A DNA stretch of 64,000 nt from Microbacterium hydrocarbonoxydans (GTDB taxonomy: Bacteria; Actinomycetota; Actinomycetes; Actinomycetales; Microbacteriaceae), in the NCBI RefSeq assembly GCF_000956475.1, contig NZ_JYJB01000010.1, positions 62,001-126,000 of the forward strand, given 5' to 3'. This document shows, one piece after another, positions 51,038 through 60,085 of the stretch (its first letter is position 1; every line of letters begins with the position of its first letter). A program made the translations under genes and the position numbers. The notes under the pieces are model-generated. The model was given only the letters and a program-made list of their open reading frames with translations. It was not told the DNA's origin and made no database searches.

Positions 51038-51841
51038 TCAGTTGGACTTGGCCGTGATCCACACGGTGATGGCGACCAGAGCGCCGATACCGAAGATCCA
51101 CACGAACAGGCCCTCCGACACGGGTCCGAGCGACCCGAGGGATGCGCCGCCGACCTGGACGGACTGCTGCTGGTAGAGCAGCGCCGAGATGATGTCGCGC
51201 TTGTCCTCGTCGGACAGGTTCATGTTGCCGAAGACCGGCATGTTCTGCGGGCCCGTGACCATGGCCGCGTACATGTGCAGCGCACTGGTCTCGGTCAGCG
51301 CCGGGGCGTACTTACCCTCCGTGAGCGCGCCGCCGGCGGCAGCCACGTTGTGGCACATCGCGCAGTTGACGCGGAAGAGCTCGGCACCGTGCGCCACGTC
51401 GCCCTTGCCGTCGAGGATCTTGTCCTCGGGGAAGGTCGGACCGGGGGCCTCGGACTGGATGTACGAGGAGATCGCGAGGATCTGCTCCTCGGTGAACTGC
51501 GGCTTCTTCTGCGGAGCCTGGGGCCCCTGCATCTGCAGCGGCATGCGACCGGTGGAGAGCTGGAACTCGGCCGCCAGCTCGCCGACGCCGTAGAGGCTCG
51601 GCCCGTTGGCGGTGCCCTGCAGGTCGAGGCCGTGGCAGGTGGCGCAGTTGGCGGTGAACAGCTTCTCGCCGTCTTCGACCGACAGCGTGGAGGCCGCTGC
51701 CGCCTGCGTGTCTGTCGACGCGAATGCCGCCGAGGCGCCGGCGTACACCGCGCCCGTGATCATGAGTCCAGCTCCGATGAGGGCTGCCGCTGCCAGGGGG
51801 CTGCGACGGCCGGTGGAACGGCGCTTCTTCTCTCGTGCCAT
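51038..51841 (-). CDS. qcrC: cytochrome bc1 complex diheme cytochrome c subunit
   Basis: This 267-residue subunit bears two heme c groups and passes electrons directly to CtaC, replacing a soluble cytochrome c. An N-terminal helix (about residues 17-40) anchors it. The heme motifs are CATCHG and CAMCHN. A C-terminal membrane helix (about 243-264) ends the protein. A long open frame to 52360 is antisense-type noise. ATG 51841 fits the family. GGAG lies upstream. Confidence 0.96.
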   Translation of the reverse strand: MAREKKRRSTGRRSPLAAAALIGAGLMITGAVYAGASAAFASTDTQAAAASTLSVEDGEKLFTANCATCHGLDLQGTANGPSLYGVGELAAEFQLSTGRMPLQMQGPQAPQKKPQFTEEQILAISSYIQSEAPGPTFPEDKILDGKGDVAHGAELFRVNCAMCHNVAAAGGALTEGKYAPALTETSALHMYAAMVTGPQNMPVFGNMNLSDEDKRDIISALLYQQQSVQVGGASLGSLGPVSEGLFVWIFGIGALVAITVWITAKSN

Positions 51842-51861
51842 CTCGGGGATCAGCTCCGCTC

Positions 51862-52515
51862 TTATTTCAGGAAGTAGATAACGACGAACAGCACGATCCA
51901 GACGACGTCGACGAAGTGCCAGTAGTAGGAGACGACGATCGAGGAGGTCGCCTCCTTGTGCCGGAAGTTCTTGACGGCGTAGGCGCGGCCGATGACGAGG
52001 AGGAATGCGATGAGACCGCCGGTGACGTGCAGGGCGTGGAAGCCGGTCGTCAGGTAGAAGGCCGAGGCGTAGGAGTCGGCGCTGATCGGCATGCCTTCGG
52101 CGACGAGCTGCGCGTACTCCCAGACCTGACCGGACACGAAGATCGCGCCCAGTGCGAAGGTGAGGAAGAACCACTCGACCATGCCCCAGCCGAACAGGCG
52201 GCGACGGCCTGCGGCGTTCTTCTCGCCCTTGGCGATGCGGTACGGCTGCAGGTCCTCCGCGGCGAACACGCCCATCTGGCACGTGAACGAGGAGAAGACG
52301 AGGATCGCCGTGTTGACGAACGCGTACGGAACGTTCAGGAGCTCGGTGCGCGCCGCCCACAGTTCAGGGGAGGTGCTGCGAAGGGTGAAGTAGATCGCGA
52401 AGAGTCCCGCGAAGAACATCACCTCACTGCCGAGCCACACAATGGTTCCGACAGCTACCGGGTTGGGCCGCTTGATCGTTCTCGCCGCCGGGGCATACGT
52501 CGCTGAGGTCGTCAC
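51862..52515 (-). CDS. ctaE: cytochrome c oxidase subunit III
   Basis: This 217-residue subunit has five membrane helices typical of the short actinobacterial form. [37 protein letters not shown] and [19 protein letters not shown] are characteristic. GTG 52515 is the start, because homologs begin VTTSAT-like and a CATAAT box lies six bases before it. The order ctaE-qcrC-qcrA-qcrB is as in mycobacteria, so one operon makes half of the supercomplex. Confidence 0.96.
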   Translation of the reverse strand: MTTSATYAPAARTIKRPNPVAVGTIVWLGSEVMFFAGLFAIYFTLRSTSPELWAARTELLNVPYAFVNTAILVFSSFTCQMGVFAAEDLQPYRIAKGEKNAAGRRRLFGWGMVEWFFLTFALGAIFVSGQVWEYAQLVAEGMPISADSYASAFYLTTGFHALHVTGGLIAFLLVIGRAYAVKNFRHKEATSSIVVSYYWHFVDVVWIVLFVVIYFLK

Positions 52516-52521
52516 CGTTCC

Positions 52522-52527
52522 ATTATG
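52522..52527 (-). promoter_or_regulatory. -10 box CATAAT, leaderless start of ctaE-qcrCAB
   Basis: On the minus strand CATAAT is followed by ggaacg and the GTG at 52515. The first base departs from TANNNT. Confidence 0.5.
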
Positions 52528-52695
52528 GCCGATCCGCGGGAGTGATTCTTGCACCCGAGGCCGTCGTTTTGCCCCTCGCTCACTTAGGAGAGCCTAAGAA
52601 GAGTCTGCGAATCCGCGGTGAATACGCGGGAAAACAGCGGATGCGGTCGCCACCGGTCCGATCGACGCGAGTACTGCACGTTTTCTCTGCGCCGA

Positions 52696-52701
52696 TAGGA
52701 T
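52696..52701 (+). promoter_or_regulatory. -10 box TAGGAT, leaderless start of trpD
   Basis: TAGGAT is followed by seven bases and ATG 52709. The 193-base divergent gap to ctaE is AT-richer than its surroundings and shows no gene. Confidence 0.6.
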
Positions 52702-52708
52702 CGCACAC

Positions 52709-53773
52709 ATGGCTGAATCGCTGACCTGGTCCGACGTGCTCACGACTCTCCTGGAGCGGCGCGACCTCAGCGTCTGGGAGTCGACGTGGGCCATGCGCCG
52801 GATCATGCAGGGAGAGGTCACCCAGGCTCAGCTGGCGGGCTTCCTGATCGCGCTTCGCGCCAAGGGCGAGACCATCGACGAGATCGTCGGTTTCCGCGAC
52901 GCCATCCTCGAGGCGGCCGTCCCGCTGCCGGTCTCGCCGGACGTGCTCGACATCGTCGGCACCGGGGGAGACCGAGTGGGGACCGTGAACGTCTCGACGA
53001 CGGCCGCAGTGATCATCGGCGCCACCGGCATCCCCGTGGTGAAGCACGGCAACAGGGCGGCGAGTTCGGCGTCCGGCTCATCCGACGTCCTCGGTGCCCT
53101 CGGCCTCGAGCTCACGCTCGACCCCGCGGCGGTCGCGACGATCCTCGATCGCACCGGAATCACCTTCGCGTGGGCCGGAGCGTTCCATCCGGGGTTCAAG
53201 CATGCGGGTCCGGTGCGCGCGGAGCTCGGCGTTCCCACGGTCTTCAACATGCTGGGTCCGCTCTGCAACCCGGCCCGCGCCGAGGCGAACGCCGTCGGGG
53301 TCGCGCAGATCGAGCGCGTGCCGCTGATCACAGGAGTGTTCCGCACCCGCGGGGCCACGGCTCTGGTCTTCCGCGGCGACGACGGGCTCGACGAACTCAC
53401 CACGACCGGGCACAGCCGCATCTGGGAGGTGACCCGCGGCGACATCCACGAGCATGACCTCGACCCTCGAGACCTCGGCATCCCGCTCGCTGAGCTCTCG
53501 GATCTCATCGGCGGTTCTCCCGAGCACAATGCGCAGATCCTCCGTCGCACCCTTGAAGGGGAGCAGGGCGCGGTGCGCGACATCGTGCTGCTGAACGCGG
53601 CGGCCGGCATCGTCGCCTTCGAGCTCTCGCGCGATGCCGGCCAGGTGCAGCGCCCGATCCTCGACCGGCTGCAGGAGGGGTACGAACGCGCGGCGGCGGC
53701 GATCGACGATGGGCGAGCCTCGGCGAAGCTCAGCGAATGGATCGGCGTCAGCCGGGAGCTGGCTTCGGCCTGA
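52709..53773 (+). CDS. trpD: anthranilate phosphoribosyltransferase
   Basis: This 354-residue enzyme joins phosphoribosyl diphosphate to anthranilate in tryptophan synthesis. The N-terminal helical domain is followed by DIVGTGGDRVGTVNVSTTAAV, KHGNRAASSASGSSDVLGALG and the GPLCNPA loop, all signature segments for PRPP and metal binding. The rest of the trp operon is not here. It sits beside ctaE as in M. tuberculosis. A PHP gene begins eight bases after its stop. Confidence 0.97.
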   Translation: MAESLTWSDVLTTLLERRDLSVWESTWAMRRIMQGEVTQAQLAGFLIALRAKGETIDEIVGFRDAILEAAVPLPVSPDVLDIVGTGGDRVGTVNVSTTAAVIIGATGIPVVKHGNRAASSASGSSDVLGALGLELTLDPAAVATILDRTGITFAWAGAFHPGFKHAGPVRAELGVPTVFNMLGPLCNPARAEANAVGVAQIERVPLITGVFRTRGATALVFRGDDGLDELTTTGHSRIWEVTRGDIHEHDLDPRDLGIPLAELSDLIGGSPEHNAQILRRTLEGEQGAVRDIVLLNAAAGIVAFELSRDAGQVQRPILDRLQEGYERAAAAIDDGRASAKLSEWIGVSRELASA

Positions 53774-53780
53774 GGTCGTC

Positions 53781-54767
53781 GTGGAACCCGTAGACGCGCT
53801 GCTCGAGATCGCCTCGCTTCTGGAGCGCGAGCGGGCGTCGAGATATCGGGCGAAGGCGTTCAGAGTCGCTGCTGCCGCGTTCGCGGACCTGCCGGACGAC
53901 GTGAAGGACGATGCGACGCGGCTCAGAGCGGTGAAGGGGATCGGCGAGTCCACCTTCGCGGTCATCCGCGAGGCGCAGTCGGGGGTCGTCCCGACCTATC
54001 TGGTCGAGCTGCGCGGCGACGTCGAGCCCGAGATCGTCTCGGCTCTGCGCTCGGCCCTGCGTGGCGATCTGCACGCGCACACCGACTGGTCCGACGGGAC
54101 GACCTCGATCTCCGTGATGGCTGAGGCCGCCCGTGCGCTGGGACACGAGTATCAGGCGGTGACCGATCATTCGCCGCGCCTGCGGGTCGCACGCGGTCTG
54201 TCGGCCGAGCGGCTGCGCTCCCAGATTCCGCTGGTCCGGGCGGAGTCACGCGAGGGATTAACGATGCTGGCCGGTATCGAGGTCGACATCCTCGACGACG
54301 GCGCGCTCGACCAGGACGATGAGCTTCTTGCGGACCTCGATGTGGTCGTCGCATCCGTCCACTCGCATCTGCGGATGGACTCGCGTGCCATGACGGCGCG
54401 CATGATCGCCGCCGTGTCCAACCCGCGCGTCAACGTGCTGGGTCACTGCACCGGGCGGCTCGTCGAAGGGTCGCGCGGCACCAGGCCGCAGTCCGAGTTC
54501 GACGCGGCCGCCGTCTTCGCCGCGTGCGCCGAGAACGGCGTCGCGGTCGAGATCAATTCGCGCCCGGAGCGGCAGGACCCGCCCGATGAGCTGATCGCGA
54601 TCGCTCTCGATGCCGGATGCCTGTTCGCGATCGACTCCGACGCCCACGCGCCAGGCCAGCTCTCGCTGCTGGATCACGGAGCTCAACGGGCCGAGAGGGC
54701 CGGGGTGCCGTCCGGGCGCATCATCACGACCTGGGGTCTGGAGCGGCTGCTCGCCTGGACCCGGTGA
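53781..54767 (+). CDS. PHP-domain phosphoesterase with PolX-like helix-hairpin-helix
   Basis: This 328-residue protein has an N-terminal helix-hairpin-helix region (about residues 1-70, ASRYRAKAFRVAAAAF and VKGIGESTFAVI) and a C-terminal PHP domain. The PHP metal motifs are DLHAHTDWSDGTTS, TDHSP, IEVDIL, SVHSHL, GHCTG and DSDAH. This is the layout of the non-polymerase part of bacterial PolX, so a phosphatase or nuclease role in repair is plausible. GTG 53781 lies just after the trpD stop, whose TGAGG gives the ribosome site. Confidence 0.86.
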   Translation: MEPVDALLEIASLLERERASRYRAKAFRVAAAAFADLPDDVKDDATRLRAVKGIGESTFAVIREAQSGVVPTYLVELRGDVEPEIVSALRSALRGDLHAHTDWSDGTTSISVMAEAARALGHEYQAVTDHSPRLRVARGLSAERLRSQIPLVRAESREGLTMLAGIEVDILDDGALDQDDELLADLDVVVASVHSHLRMDSRAMTARMIAAVSNPRVNVLGHCTGRLVEGSRGTRPQSEFDAAAVFAACAENGVAVEINSRPERQDPPDELIAIALDAGCLFAIDSDAHAPGQLSLLDHGAQRAERAGVPSGRIITTWGLERLLAWTR

Positions 54768-54768
54768 C

Positions 54769-55698
54769 TCAGTCGCCGATCGTCGCGACCGCGGCGACGG
54801 CGCGCGCCATCGACCCGCCGAGGTTCCATTTCTCGGCGAGAGCGGTCGCGACATCCTGCTCCGAGGGGTCGAGAGCGCGGATGCCCTCTAGTGGCGGCTC
54901 GATGTCGAGCGACCTTGCCACCTCGACCACGGTCGGCGCGACATCCAGATATGCGGAAGCCGCCAGGATCTTCGCCCGCACGCCGGCGCTCATGCCCTCT
55001 CCGGTCTCTGCAGCCGCGCGGATGCCGGAGAGGTCGCCGTGCGTCTGAAGAAGCGTCGCGGCCGTCTTCTCTCCGACTCCCGCGACTCCGGGAAGCCCAT
55101 CCGATGCGTCGCCGCGCATCGTCGCGAAATCGGCGTACTGCGAGGGGAGCACCCCGTACTTCGAGACGACGACGGCATCCGTCACCACCTCGAGATTGCT
55201 CATGCCGCGCGCCGTATAGATGACGCGCACCCCGCGTGCGTCGTCGACGAGCTGGAACAGGTCTCGATCGCCGGTCACGATGTCGACGGGGATGCTCGAC
55301 TTCGTGGCCAGGGTTCCGATGACGTCATCCGCCTCGTGCGCCATGACACCCACGATCGGGATGCCCAGTGCACCGAGTGCCTCGCGGATCAGAGGAAGCT
55401 GAGCCTCGAGCGGATCGGGAACCTCTTCGATGTCAGGTCCCACCTCCACGACCTCGACCACGCGGTGGGTCTTGTAGCTGGGGATCAGGTCGACGCGCCA
55501 CTGCGGGCGCCAGTCATCGTCCCAGCAGGCAACGATATGGGTCGGCGGGTACAGCGTGATCAGCTTCGCGATGATGTCCAGCAGGCCTCTGGCCGCGTTG
55601 ATCGGCGACCCGTCGGGGGCCGTGACCTTGTCGGGCACGCCGTAGAACGCGCGGAAGTACAGCGAGGCGGTGTCGAGCAGCATCAGACGTTCGGTCAC
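54769..55698 (-). CDS. 5'-3' exonuclease (PolA N-terminal type)
   Basis: This 309-residue protein is a stand-alone flap/5'-3' exonuclease, like the N-terminal domain of DNA polymerase I. MLLDTASLYFRAFYGVP begins the domain. CWDDDWRPQWRVDLIPSYKTHR, ADDVIGTLA and TGDRDLFQLV carry catalytic acidic residues. The helix-hairpin-helix GDASDGLPGVAGVGEKTAATLL binds DNA. GTG 55698 has CAGACT seven bases before it, a possible leaderless start. It converges on the PHP gene with one base between. Confidence 0.92.
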   Translation of the reverse strand: MTERLMLLDTASLYFRAFYGVPDKVTAPDGSPINAARGLLDIIAKLITLYPPTHIVACWDDDWRPQWRVDLIPSYKTHRVVEVVEVGPDIEEVPDPLEAQLPLIREALGALGIPIVGVMAHEADDVIGTLATKSSIPVDIVTGDRDLFQLVDDARGVRVIYTARGMSNLEVVTDAVVVSKYGVLPSQYADFATMRGDASDGLPGVAGVGEKTAATLLQTHGDLSGIRAAAETGEGMSAGVRAKILAASAYLDVAPTVVEVARSLDIEPPLEGIRALDPSEQDVATALAEKWNLGGSMARAVAAVATIGD

Positions 55699-55910
55699 GG
55701 ACGACAGTCTGGCACGGCGCGGCGCGAGCGCACGGCATCCGCTCTCCACGCACCGTCGATATCTGATAGCCTGAACTGTCACTCGTGGCAGGCCTATGCA
55801 TGCCCTCGTGACGAAGCAATCAAAATCCAACTGCTGCGGCGCATGCCGTCGGACGTGCGCGTCCGTTGCCTCGCAGCCCGAGTCTCCATTCAACAAGGAC
55901 AACCCACTAC

Positions 55911-57365
55911 ATGACTACCGCAACGACCGCCCCGGCCACCAAGCAGGTCGCCATCAACGACATCGGATCTGCTGAGGACTTCCTGGCCGCGGTCGAGAAG
56001 ACCCTGAAGTTCTTCAACGACGGCGACATCATCGAGGGCACGATCGTCAAGATCGACCGCGATGAGGTTCTGCTCGACGTCGGGTACAAGACCGAGGGTG
56101 TCATCCCCTCACGCGAGCTCTCCATCAAGCACGACGTCGACCCCAACGAGGTCGTCAAGGTCGGCGACGAGGTCGAGGCCCTGGTTCTCCAGAAGGAGGA
56201 CAAGGAAGGCCGTCTGATCCTCTCCAAGAAGCGTGCGCAGTACGAGCGCGCCTGGGGAGACGTCGAGAAGATCAAGGAGAACGACGGCGTCGTCACCGGT
56301 ACCGTCATCGAGGTCGTCAAGGGTGGACTCATCGTCGACATCGGCCTCCGCGGCTTCCTTCCGGCCTCGCTCATCGAGCTGCGCCGCGTCCGCGACCTCA
56401 CGCCGTACCTCGGCCAGGAGATCGAGGCCAAGATCCTCGAACTCGACAAGAACCGCAACAACGTCGTCCTCAGCCGCCGCGCGCTGCTCGAGCAGACGCA
56501 GTCGGAGTCGCGCACCACGTTCCTGAACAACCTGCACAAGGGTCAGGTCCGCAAGGGTGTCGTGTCGTCGATCGTCAACTTCGGTGCGTTCGTCGACCTG
56601 GGCGGCGTGGACGGCCTCGTGCACGTCTCCGAGCTGTCCTGGAAGCACATCGAGCACGCCTCCGAGGTCGTCGAGGTCGGCCAGGAGGTCACCGTCGAGA
56701 TCCTCGAGGTCGACCTCGACCGCGAGCGCGTCTCCCTGTCGCTGAAGGCGACGCAGGAGGACCCGTGGCAGGTGTTCGCCCGTACCCACGCGATCGGTCA
56801 GGTCACCCCGGGTAAGGTCACCAAGCTCGTTCCGTTCGGTGCGTTCGTGCGCGTCGCAGACGGCATCGAGGGCCTCGTCCACATCTCCGAGCTCTCCAGC
56901 AAGCACGTCGAGCTGGCCGAGCAGGTCGTCTCCGTCGGCGAAGAGGTCTTCGTCAAGGTCATCGACATCGACCTCGAGCGTCGCCGCATCTCGCTCTCGC
57001 TCAAGCAGGCCAACGAGTCGGTCGACCCCAACGGCACCGAGTTCGACCCGGCGCTGTACGGCATGCTCGCGGAGTACGACGAGAACGGCGAGTACAAGTA
57101 CCCGGAGGGCTTCGACGCCGAGACCGGTGCGTGGAAGGAAGGCTTCGACGCTCAGCGCGAGGCTTGGGAGCAGGAGTACGCAGCGGCTCAGGCTCGCTGG
57201 GAGGCCCACAAGGCTCAGGTCGCCAAGGCGGCCGAGGCCGAGGCAGAGGCGGGCGCCGACTTCGGCGGCCAGTCCTTCTCCAGCGAGGCGACCGGTGCCG
57301 GTACGCTCGCCGACGACGAGGCTCTCGCCGCTCTGCGCGAGAAGCTCTCGGGCGGCAACGCTTAA
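55911..57365 (+). CDS. rpsA: 30S ribosomal protein S1
   Basis: This 484-residue RNA-binding protein helps bind mRNA on the ribosome. It carries four S1 domains: about residues 34-105 (GDIIEGTIVKIDRDEVLLDVG), 122-187, 208-276 (GQVRKGVVSSIVNFGAFVDLG) and 293-362 (GQVTPGKVTKLVPFGAFVRV). A C-terminal acidic and Ala/Gln-rich tail follows. AAGGACAACC precedes the ATG at a long spacing. The 212-base upstream gap holds no gene, and a terminator follows. Many leaderless mRNAs in the window do not need S1, which makes its abundance here of interest. Confidence 0.97.
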   Translation: MTTATTAPATKQVAINDIGSAEDFLAAVEKTLKFFNDGDIIEGTIVKIDRDEVLLDVGYKTEGVIPSRELSIKHDVDPNEVVKVGDEVEALVLQKEDKEGRLILSKKRAQYERAWGDVEKIKENDGVVTGTVIEVVKGGLIVDIGLRGFLPASLIELRRVRDLTPYLGQEIEAKILELDKNRNNVVLSRRALLEQTQSESRTTFLNNLHKGQVRKGVVSSIVNFGAFVDLGGVDGLVHVSELSWKHIEHASEVVEVGQEVTVEILEVDLDRERVSLSLKATQEDPWQVFARTHAIGQVTPGKVTKLVPFGAFVRVADGIEGLVHISELSSKHVELAEQVVSVGEEVFVKVIDIDLERRRISLSLKQANESVDPNGTEFDPALYGMLAEYDENGEYKYPEGFDAETGAWKEGFDAQREAWEQEYAAAQARWEAHKAQVAKAAEAEAEAGADFGGQSFSSEATGAGTLADDEALAALREKLSGGNA

Positions 57366-57378
57366 GCATCTCCGTCAG

Positions 57379-57412
57379 AACGGGCCGTCATCCTTCGGGA
57401 TGGCGGCCCGTT
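57379..57412 (+). terminator. rho-independent terminator after rpsA
   Basis: AACGGGCCGTCATCC pairs with GGATGGCGGCCCGTT (one wobble) around a TTCG loop. It follows the rpsA stop by 14 bases. Confidence 0.9.
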
Positions 57413-57459
57413 CCGCGTCTCCGCGGAGTCCGGGCGCCGGCGCGTGTCAGGATGGGGGC

Positions 57460-58059
57460 ATGCCACTCATCGCTCTCACCGGCGGCATCGCCTCGGGCAA
57501 GTCGACCATCGCCCGACGCCTCGCGGAGCGCGGTGCCGTGATCGTCGATGCGGACGCGCTCGTCCGCGAGGTGCAGGCGCCGGGAACCCCCGTACTGCGG
57601 AGGATCGAGGAAGAGTTCGGCGCCGATGTGATCGCGGCCGACGGCGCGCTTGATCGGGCCGCGCTGGGACAGAAGGTGTTCGGCGATCCCGAGAGGCTCG
57701 CCGTCCTGAACCGCATCGTGCACCCCGCCGTGCGCGCCGAGTCGCAGCGACGGTTCGACGAGGCGCTTCTGGACGATCCCGAGGCAGTGGTGGTCTATGA
57801 CGTGCCGCTGCTGGTGGAGGCGCGGGTCGACGACCCCTGGGACCTCGTCGTCGTCGCACATGCGCCGGCATCCGTGCGCCTGCGCCGTCTCATCGAGCTG
57901 CGCGGCATGGACGAAGCCGCCGCCCAGGCGCGGATCGACGCTCAGGTGCCGGATGACCGTCGCCTCGCGATCGCGGATGCGGTCATCGACACGGGTGGAA
58001 CGGTGGCGAGCACGCTCGAGCAGGTGGACGCGCTCTGGGAGCGGATCCGCGCACGGTGA
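57460..58059 (+). CDS. coaE: dephospho-CoA kinase
   Basis: This 199-residue kinase makes coenzyme A from dephospho-CoA. The Walker A loop is LTGGIASGKSTIARRL at residues 6-21, and DADALVREV and YDVPLLVEA are conserved. The length fits the short bacterial form without the extra actinobacterial C-terminal domain. ATG 57460 has CAGGAT six bases before it, possibly leaderless. The order rpsA-coaE-uvrB is common in actinobacteria. It overlaps the MFS gene by four bases (GTGA). Confidence 0.96.
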   Translation: MPLIALTGGIASGKSTIARRLAERGAVIVDADALVREVQAPGTPVLRRIEEEFGADVIAADGALDRAALGQKVFGDPERLAVLNRIVHPAVRAESQRRFDEALLDDPEAVVVYDVPLLVEARVDDPWDLVVVAHAPASVRLRRLIELRGMDEAAAQARIDAQVPDDRRLAIADAVIDTGGTVASTLEQVDALWERIRAR

Positions 58060-59267
58060 CGTTCCCGGGACATGCTCCGGGCTCGCGCGAGTATCGCCGC
58101 CTGATCCTCGGTCTCTTCTTCGCGGGAGTCGCCACCTTCGCCCAGCTGTACGCGCCGCAGGCTGTGCTGCCGCTCATCACCGCGGATCTCCGCGTCGCAC
58201 CTGCGACCGCCGCGCTGGCGGTCTCGGCGGCCACGCTCGGCCTGGCGGCCGCGGTCATTCCGTGGTCGGTGGTCGCCGATCGAAGGGGACGAGTTCCGGC
58301 CATGGCGGTCGGGATCATCGCCGCGACAGTGCTCGGGCTCGCGGCACCCTTCAGTCGCGAGATCGCAGTCCTCCTCGTGCTGCGCTTCGTCGAGGGCGTG
58401 GCACTCGGCGCCGTGCCCGGGGTGGCTCTGGTGTATCTGAACGAAGAGGTGTCGCGTCGGCACGCGGCGGCCGCGGCCGGCAGCTACATCGCTGGCACGA
58501 CGGTCGGAGGTCTGCTCGGGCGCGTCGTGTCGGGCGTGATCGCCGACGTCTCTGACTGGCGCATCGGCGTCTGGAGCGCGACGGCGCTGTGCGCGGGATC
58601 GGCCGCACTGTTCCTATGGCTCGCTCCGAAGGCGCGGGGCTTCGTGCCCAGTCGGCAGCGTACGGCGGAGGAACCCGGCATCCGCTCGCGCCTGCTCGCA
58701 CCGCTGCGCTCCCCGCGACAGCTCGCGCTCTACGGGCAGGGATTCCTGCTGATGGGCGCCTTCGTCGCGGTCTACAACTACCTGGGCTTCCATCTCTCCG
58801 CCTCACCGTTCCTCCTTCCCTCCTGGCTGGTGACTCTGCTCTTCCTCGCCTACCTCGCCGGCACCGTGTCCTCGCCGTGGGCGGGCGGGCTCGCGTCGTC
58901 GAGAGGACGGTACCCCGTGCTCCTCGGCTCCATCGCGGTCATGAGCGCCGGTGCCCTGCTGATGCTCGCGCCGCTTGCGGCCGTCGTCCTCGCAGGCCTC
59001 CTCCTCTTCACCGCCGGGTTCTTCGGCGCTCATGCCGTGGCGTCCGGCTGGACACCCGCAGCCGCACCGCCGGCCAGTCGATCTCAGGCGTCGTCGCTGT
59101 ACTACTTCGCCTATTACGCCGGCTCCAGCGTGTTCGGCTGGGCGCTCGGACTCGTGTTCGGGGTCGCCGGCTGGCCGTGGTTCCTCGGAGGGGTCCTGGT
59201 CATGTGCGCCGTGGCGGCGATGCTGGCCGTCACAACGCTGCGAGAGGTGCCGAGCGGCCAGGCGTGA
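58056..59267 (+). CDS. MFS transporter
   Basis: This 403-residue transporter has twelve predicted membrane helices. The loop between helices 2 and 3, WSVVADRRGRVPAMAVG, is the standard MFS motif A, and a motif C-like GSYIAGTTVGGLLGRVVSG is in helix 5. It resembles drug/sugar efflux proteins of the YnfM/AraJ type. The substrate is unknown. GTG overlaps the coaE stop. Confidence 0.9.
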   Translation: MTFPGHAPGSREYRRLILGLFFAGVATFAQLYAPQAVLPLITADLRVAPATAALAVSAATLGLAAAVIPWSVVADRRGRVPAMAVGIIAATVLGLAAPFSREIAVLLVLRFVEGVALGAVPGVALVYLNEEVSRRHAAAAAGSYIAGTTVGGLLGRVVSGVIADVSDWRIGVWSATALCAGSAALFLWLAPKARGFVPSRQRTAEEPGIRSRLLAPLRSPRQLALYGQGFLLMGAFVAVYNYLGFHLSASPFLLPSWLVTLLFLAYLAGTVSSPWAGGLASSRGRYPVLLGSIAVMSAGALLMLAPLAAVVLAGLLLFTAGFFGAHAVASGWTPAAAPPASRSQASSLYYFAYYAGSSVFGWALGLVFGVAGWPWFLGGVLVMCAVAAMLAVTTLREVPSGQA

Positions 59268-59302
59268 CCTCGCACCGGGCGCGCTCTGAGAGAGTTGAGC
59301 AC

Positions 59303-60085
59303 ATGCAGCGATTCCTCGACGCCTACGACTCCCAGCTCCGCAGCGGCCCCGAGACGGCTCATGCGTCGGAGGTGATCAGGCGCGGTCCGCTGCACCTCGC
59401 GATCTTCGGCGGGCATCGCGGGTTCATCACCTACGTGGATCTCGGCGGAGCGGATGCGGTCGGCATCGGAGCACTCGTCGACGCCGCGCTCGATCATTTC
59501 CGTTCCCGACCCGAGGTGACCTCGGTCGAATGGAAGGCCCGCGGACACGATGTCGCGCCGGGGCTGCACGAGGCGCTGGTCTCGCGCGGTTTCATGCCGG
59601 AGGAACCCGAATCGATCATGATCGGCGAGGCGACGCTTCTCGCTCAGACGGTCGATCTGCCAGACGGCGTCGAGATCAGGCTCGCGACGACAGACGAAGA
59701 GGTGCTCGCAGCAGGGGAGATGCAGGGCGCGGTGTTCGACGATCCCGACTGGCGCTCGCGCGCCGAGGCCCTCATCGAACGCCTTCGCCGCGACGAGGGA
59801 GCCGAGCTGTGGATCGCTGTCGCGGAAGGCGCCGTGATCTGCGCCGGGCGGCTCGAGGCCGTCGCGGGCACGGAGTTCGGGGGTCTATGGGGCGGGGCGA
59901 CGGAACCATCCTGGCGCGGCCGCGGGATCTACCGCGCGCTGACTGCCGAGCGGGCCCGTTCGGCGATGGCACGCGGCATCCGCTATCTCCAGTCGGATTC
60001 GACGGAGTTCTCCCGGCCCATCCTCGAACGGGCAGGGCTGCTCAAGGTCTCGACCACGACGCCCTACGTGTGGAGGCGCGCGTGA
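59303..60085 (+). CDS. GNAT-family N-acetyltransferase
   Basis: This 260-residue protein has an N-terminal region of about 120 residues without a clear motif and a C-terminal GNAT domain with GGATEPSWRGRGIYRALTAERA as the acetyl-CoA loop. YLQSDSTEFSRPILERAG is the final motif. The frame is open to 58589 within the MFS gene, but ATG 59303 fits. No Shine-Dalgarno sequence is seen, and GAGAGT seven bases upstream might be a weak leaderless -10. Its 3' end overlaps the convergent DUF4126 gene by 22 bases. Confidence 0.86.
   Translation: MQRFLDAYDSQLRSGPETAHASEVIRRGPLHLAIFGGHRGFITYVDLGGADAVGIGALVDAALDHFRSRPEVTSVEWKARGHDVAPGLHEALVSRGFMPEEPESIMIGEATLLAQTVDLPDGVEIRLATTDEEVLAAGEMQGAVFDDPDWRSRAEALIERLRRDEGAELWIAVAEGAVICAGRLEAVAGTEFGGLWGGATEPSWRGRGIYRALTAERARSAMARGIRYLQSDSTEFSRPILERAGLLKVSTTTPYVWRRA

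Noticed and set aside
49883..51877. A 664-residue open frame on the plus strand
   Set aside because: It is opposite qcrA and qcrC, whose heme and Rieske motifs are certain.
51842..52360. Upstream extension of the qcrC frame
   Set aside because: It overlaps ctaE on the same strand in another frame and lacks family similarity. ATG 51841 gives the normal QcrC N-terminus.
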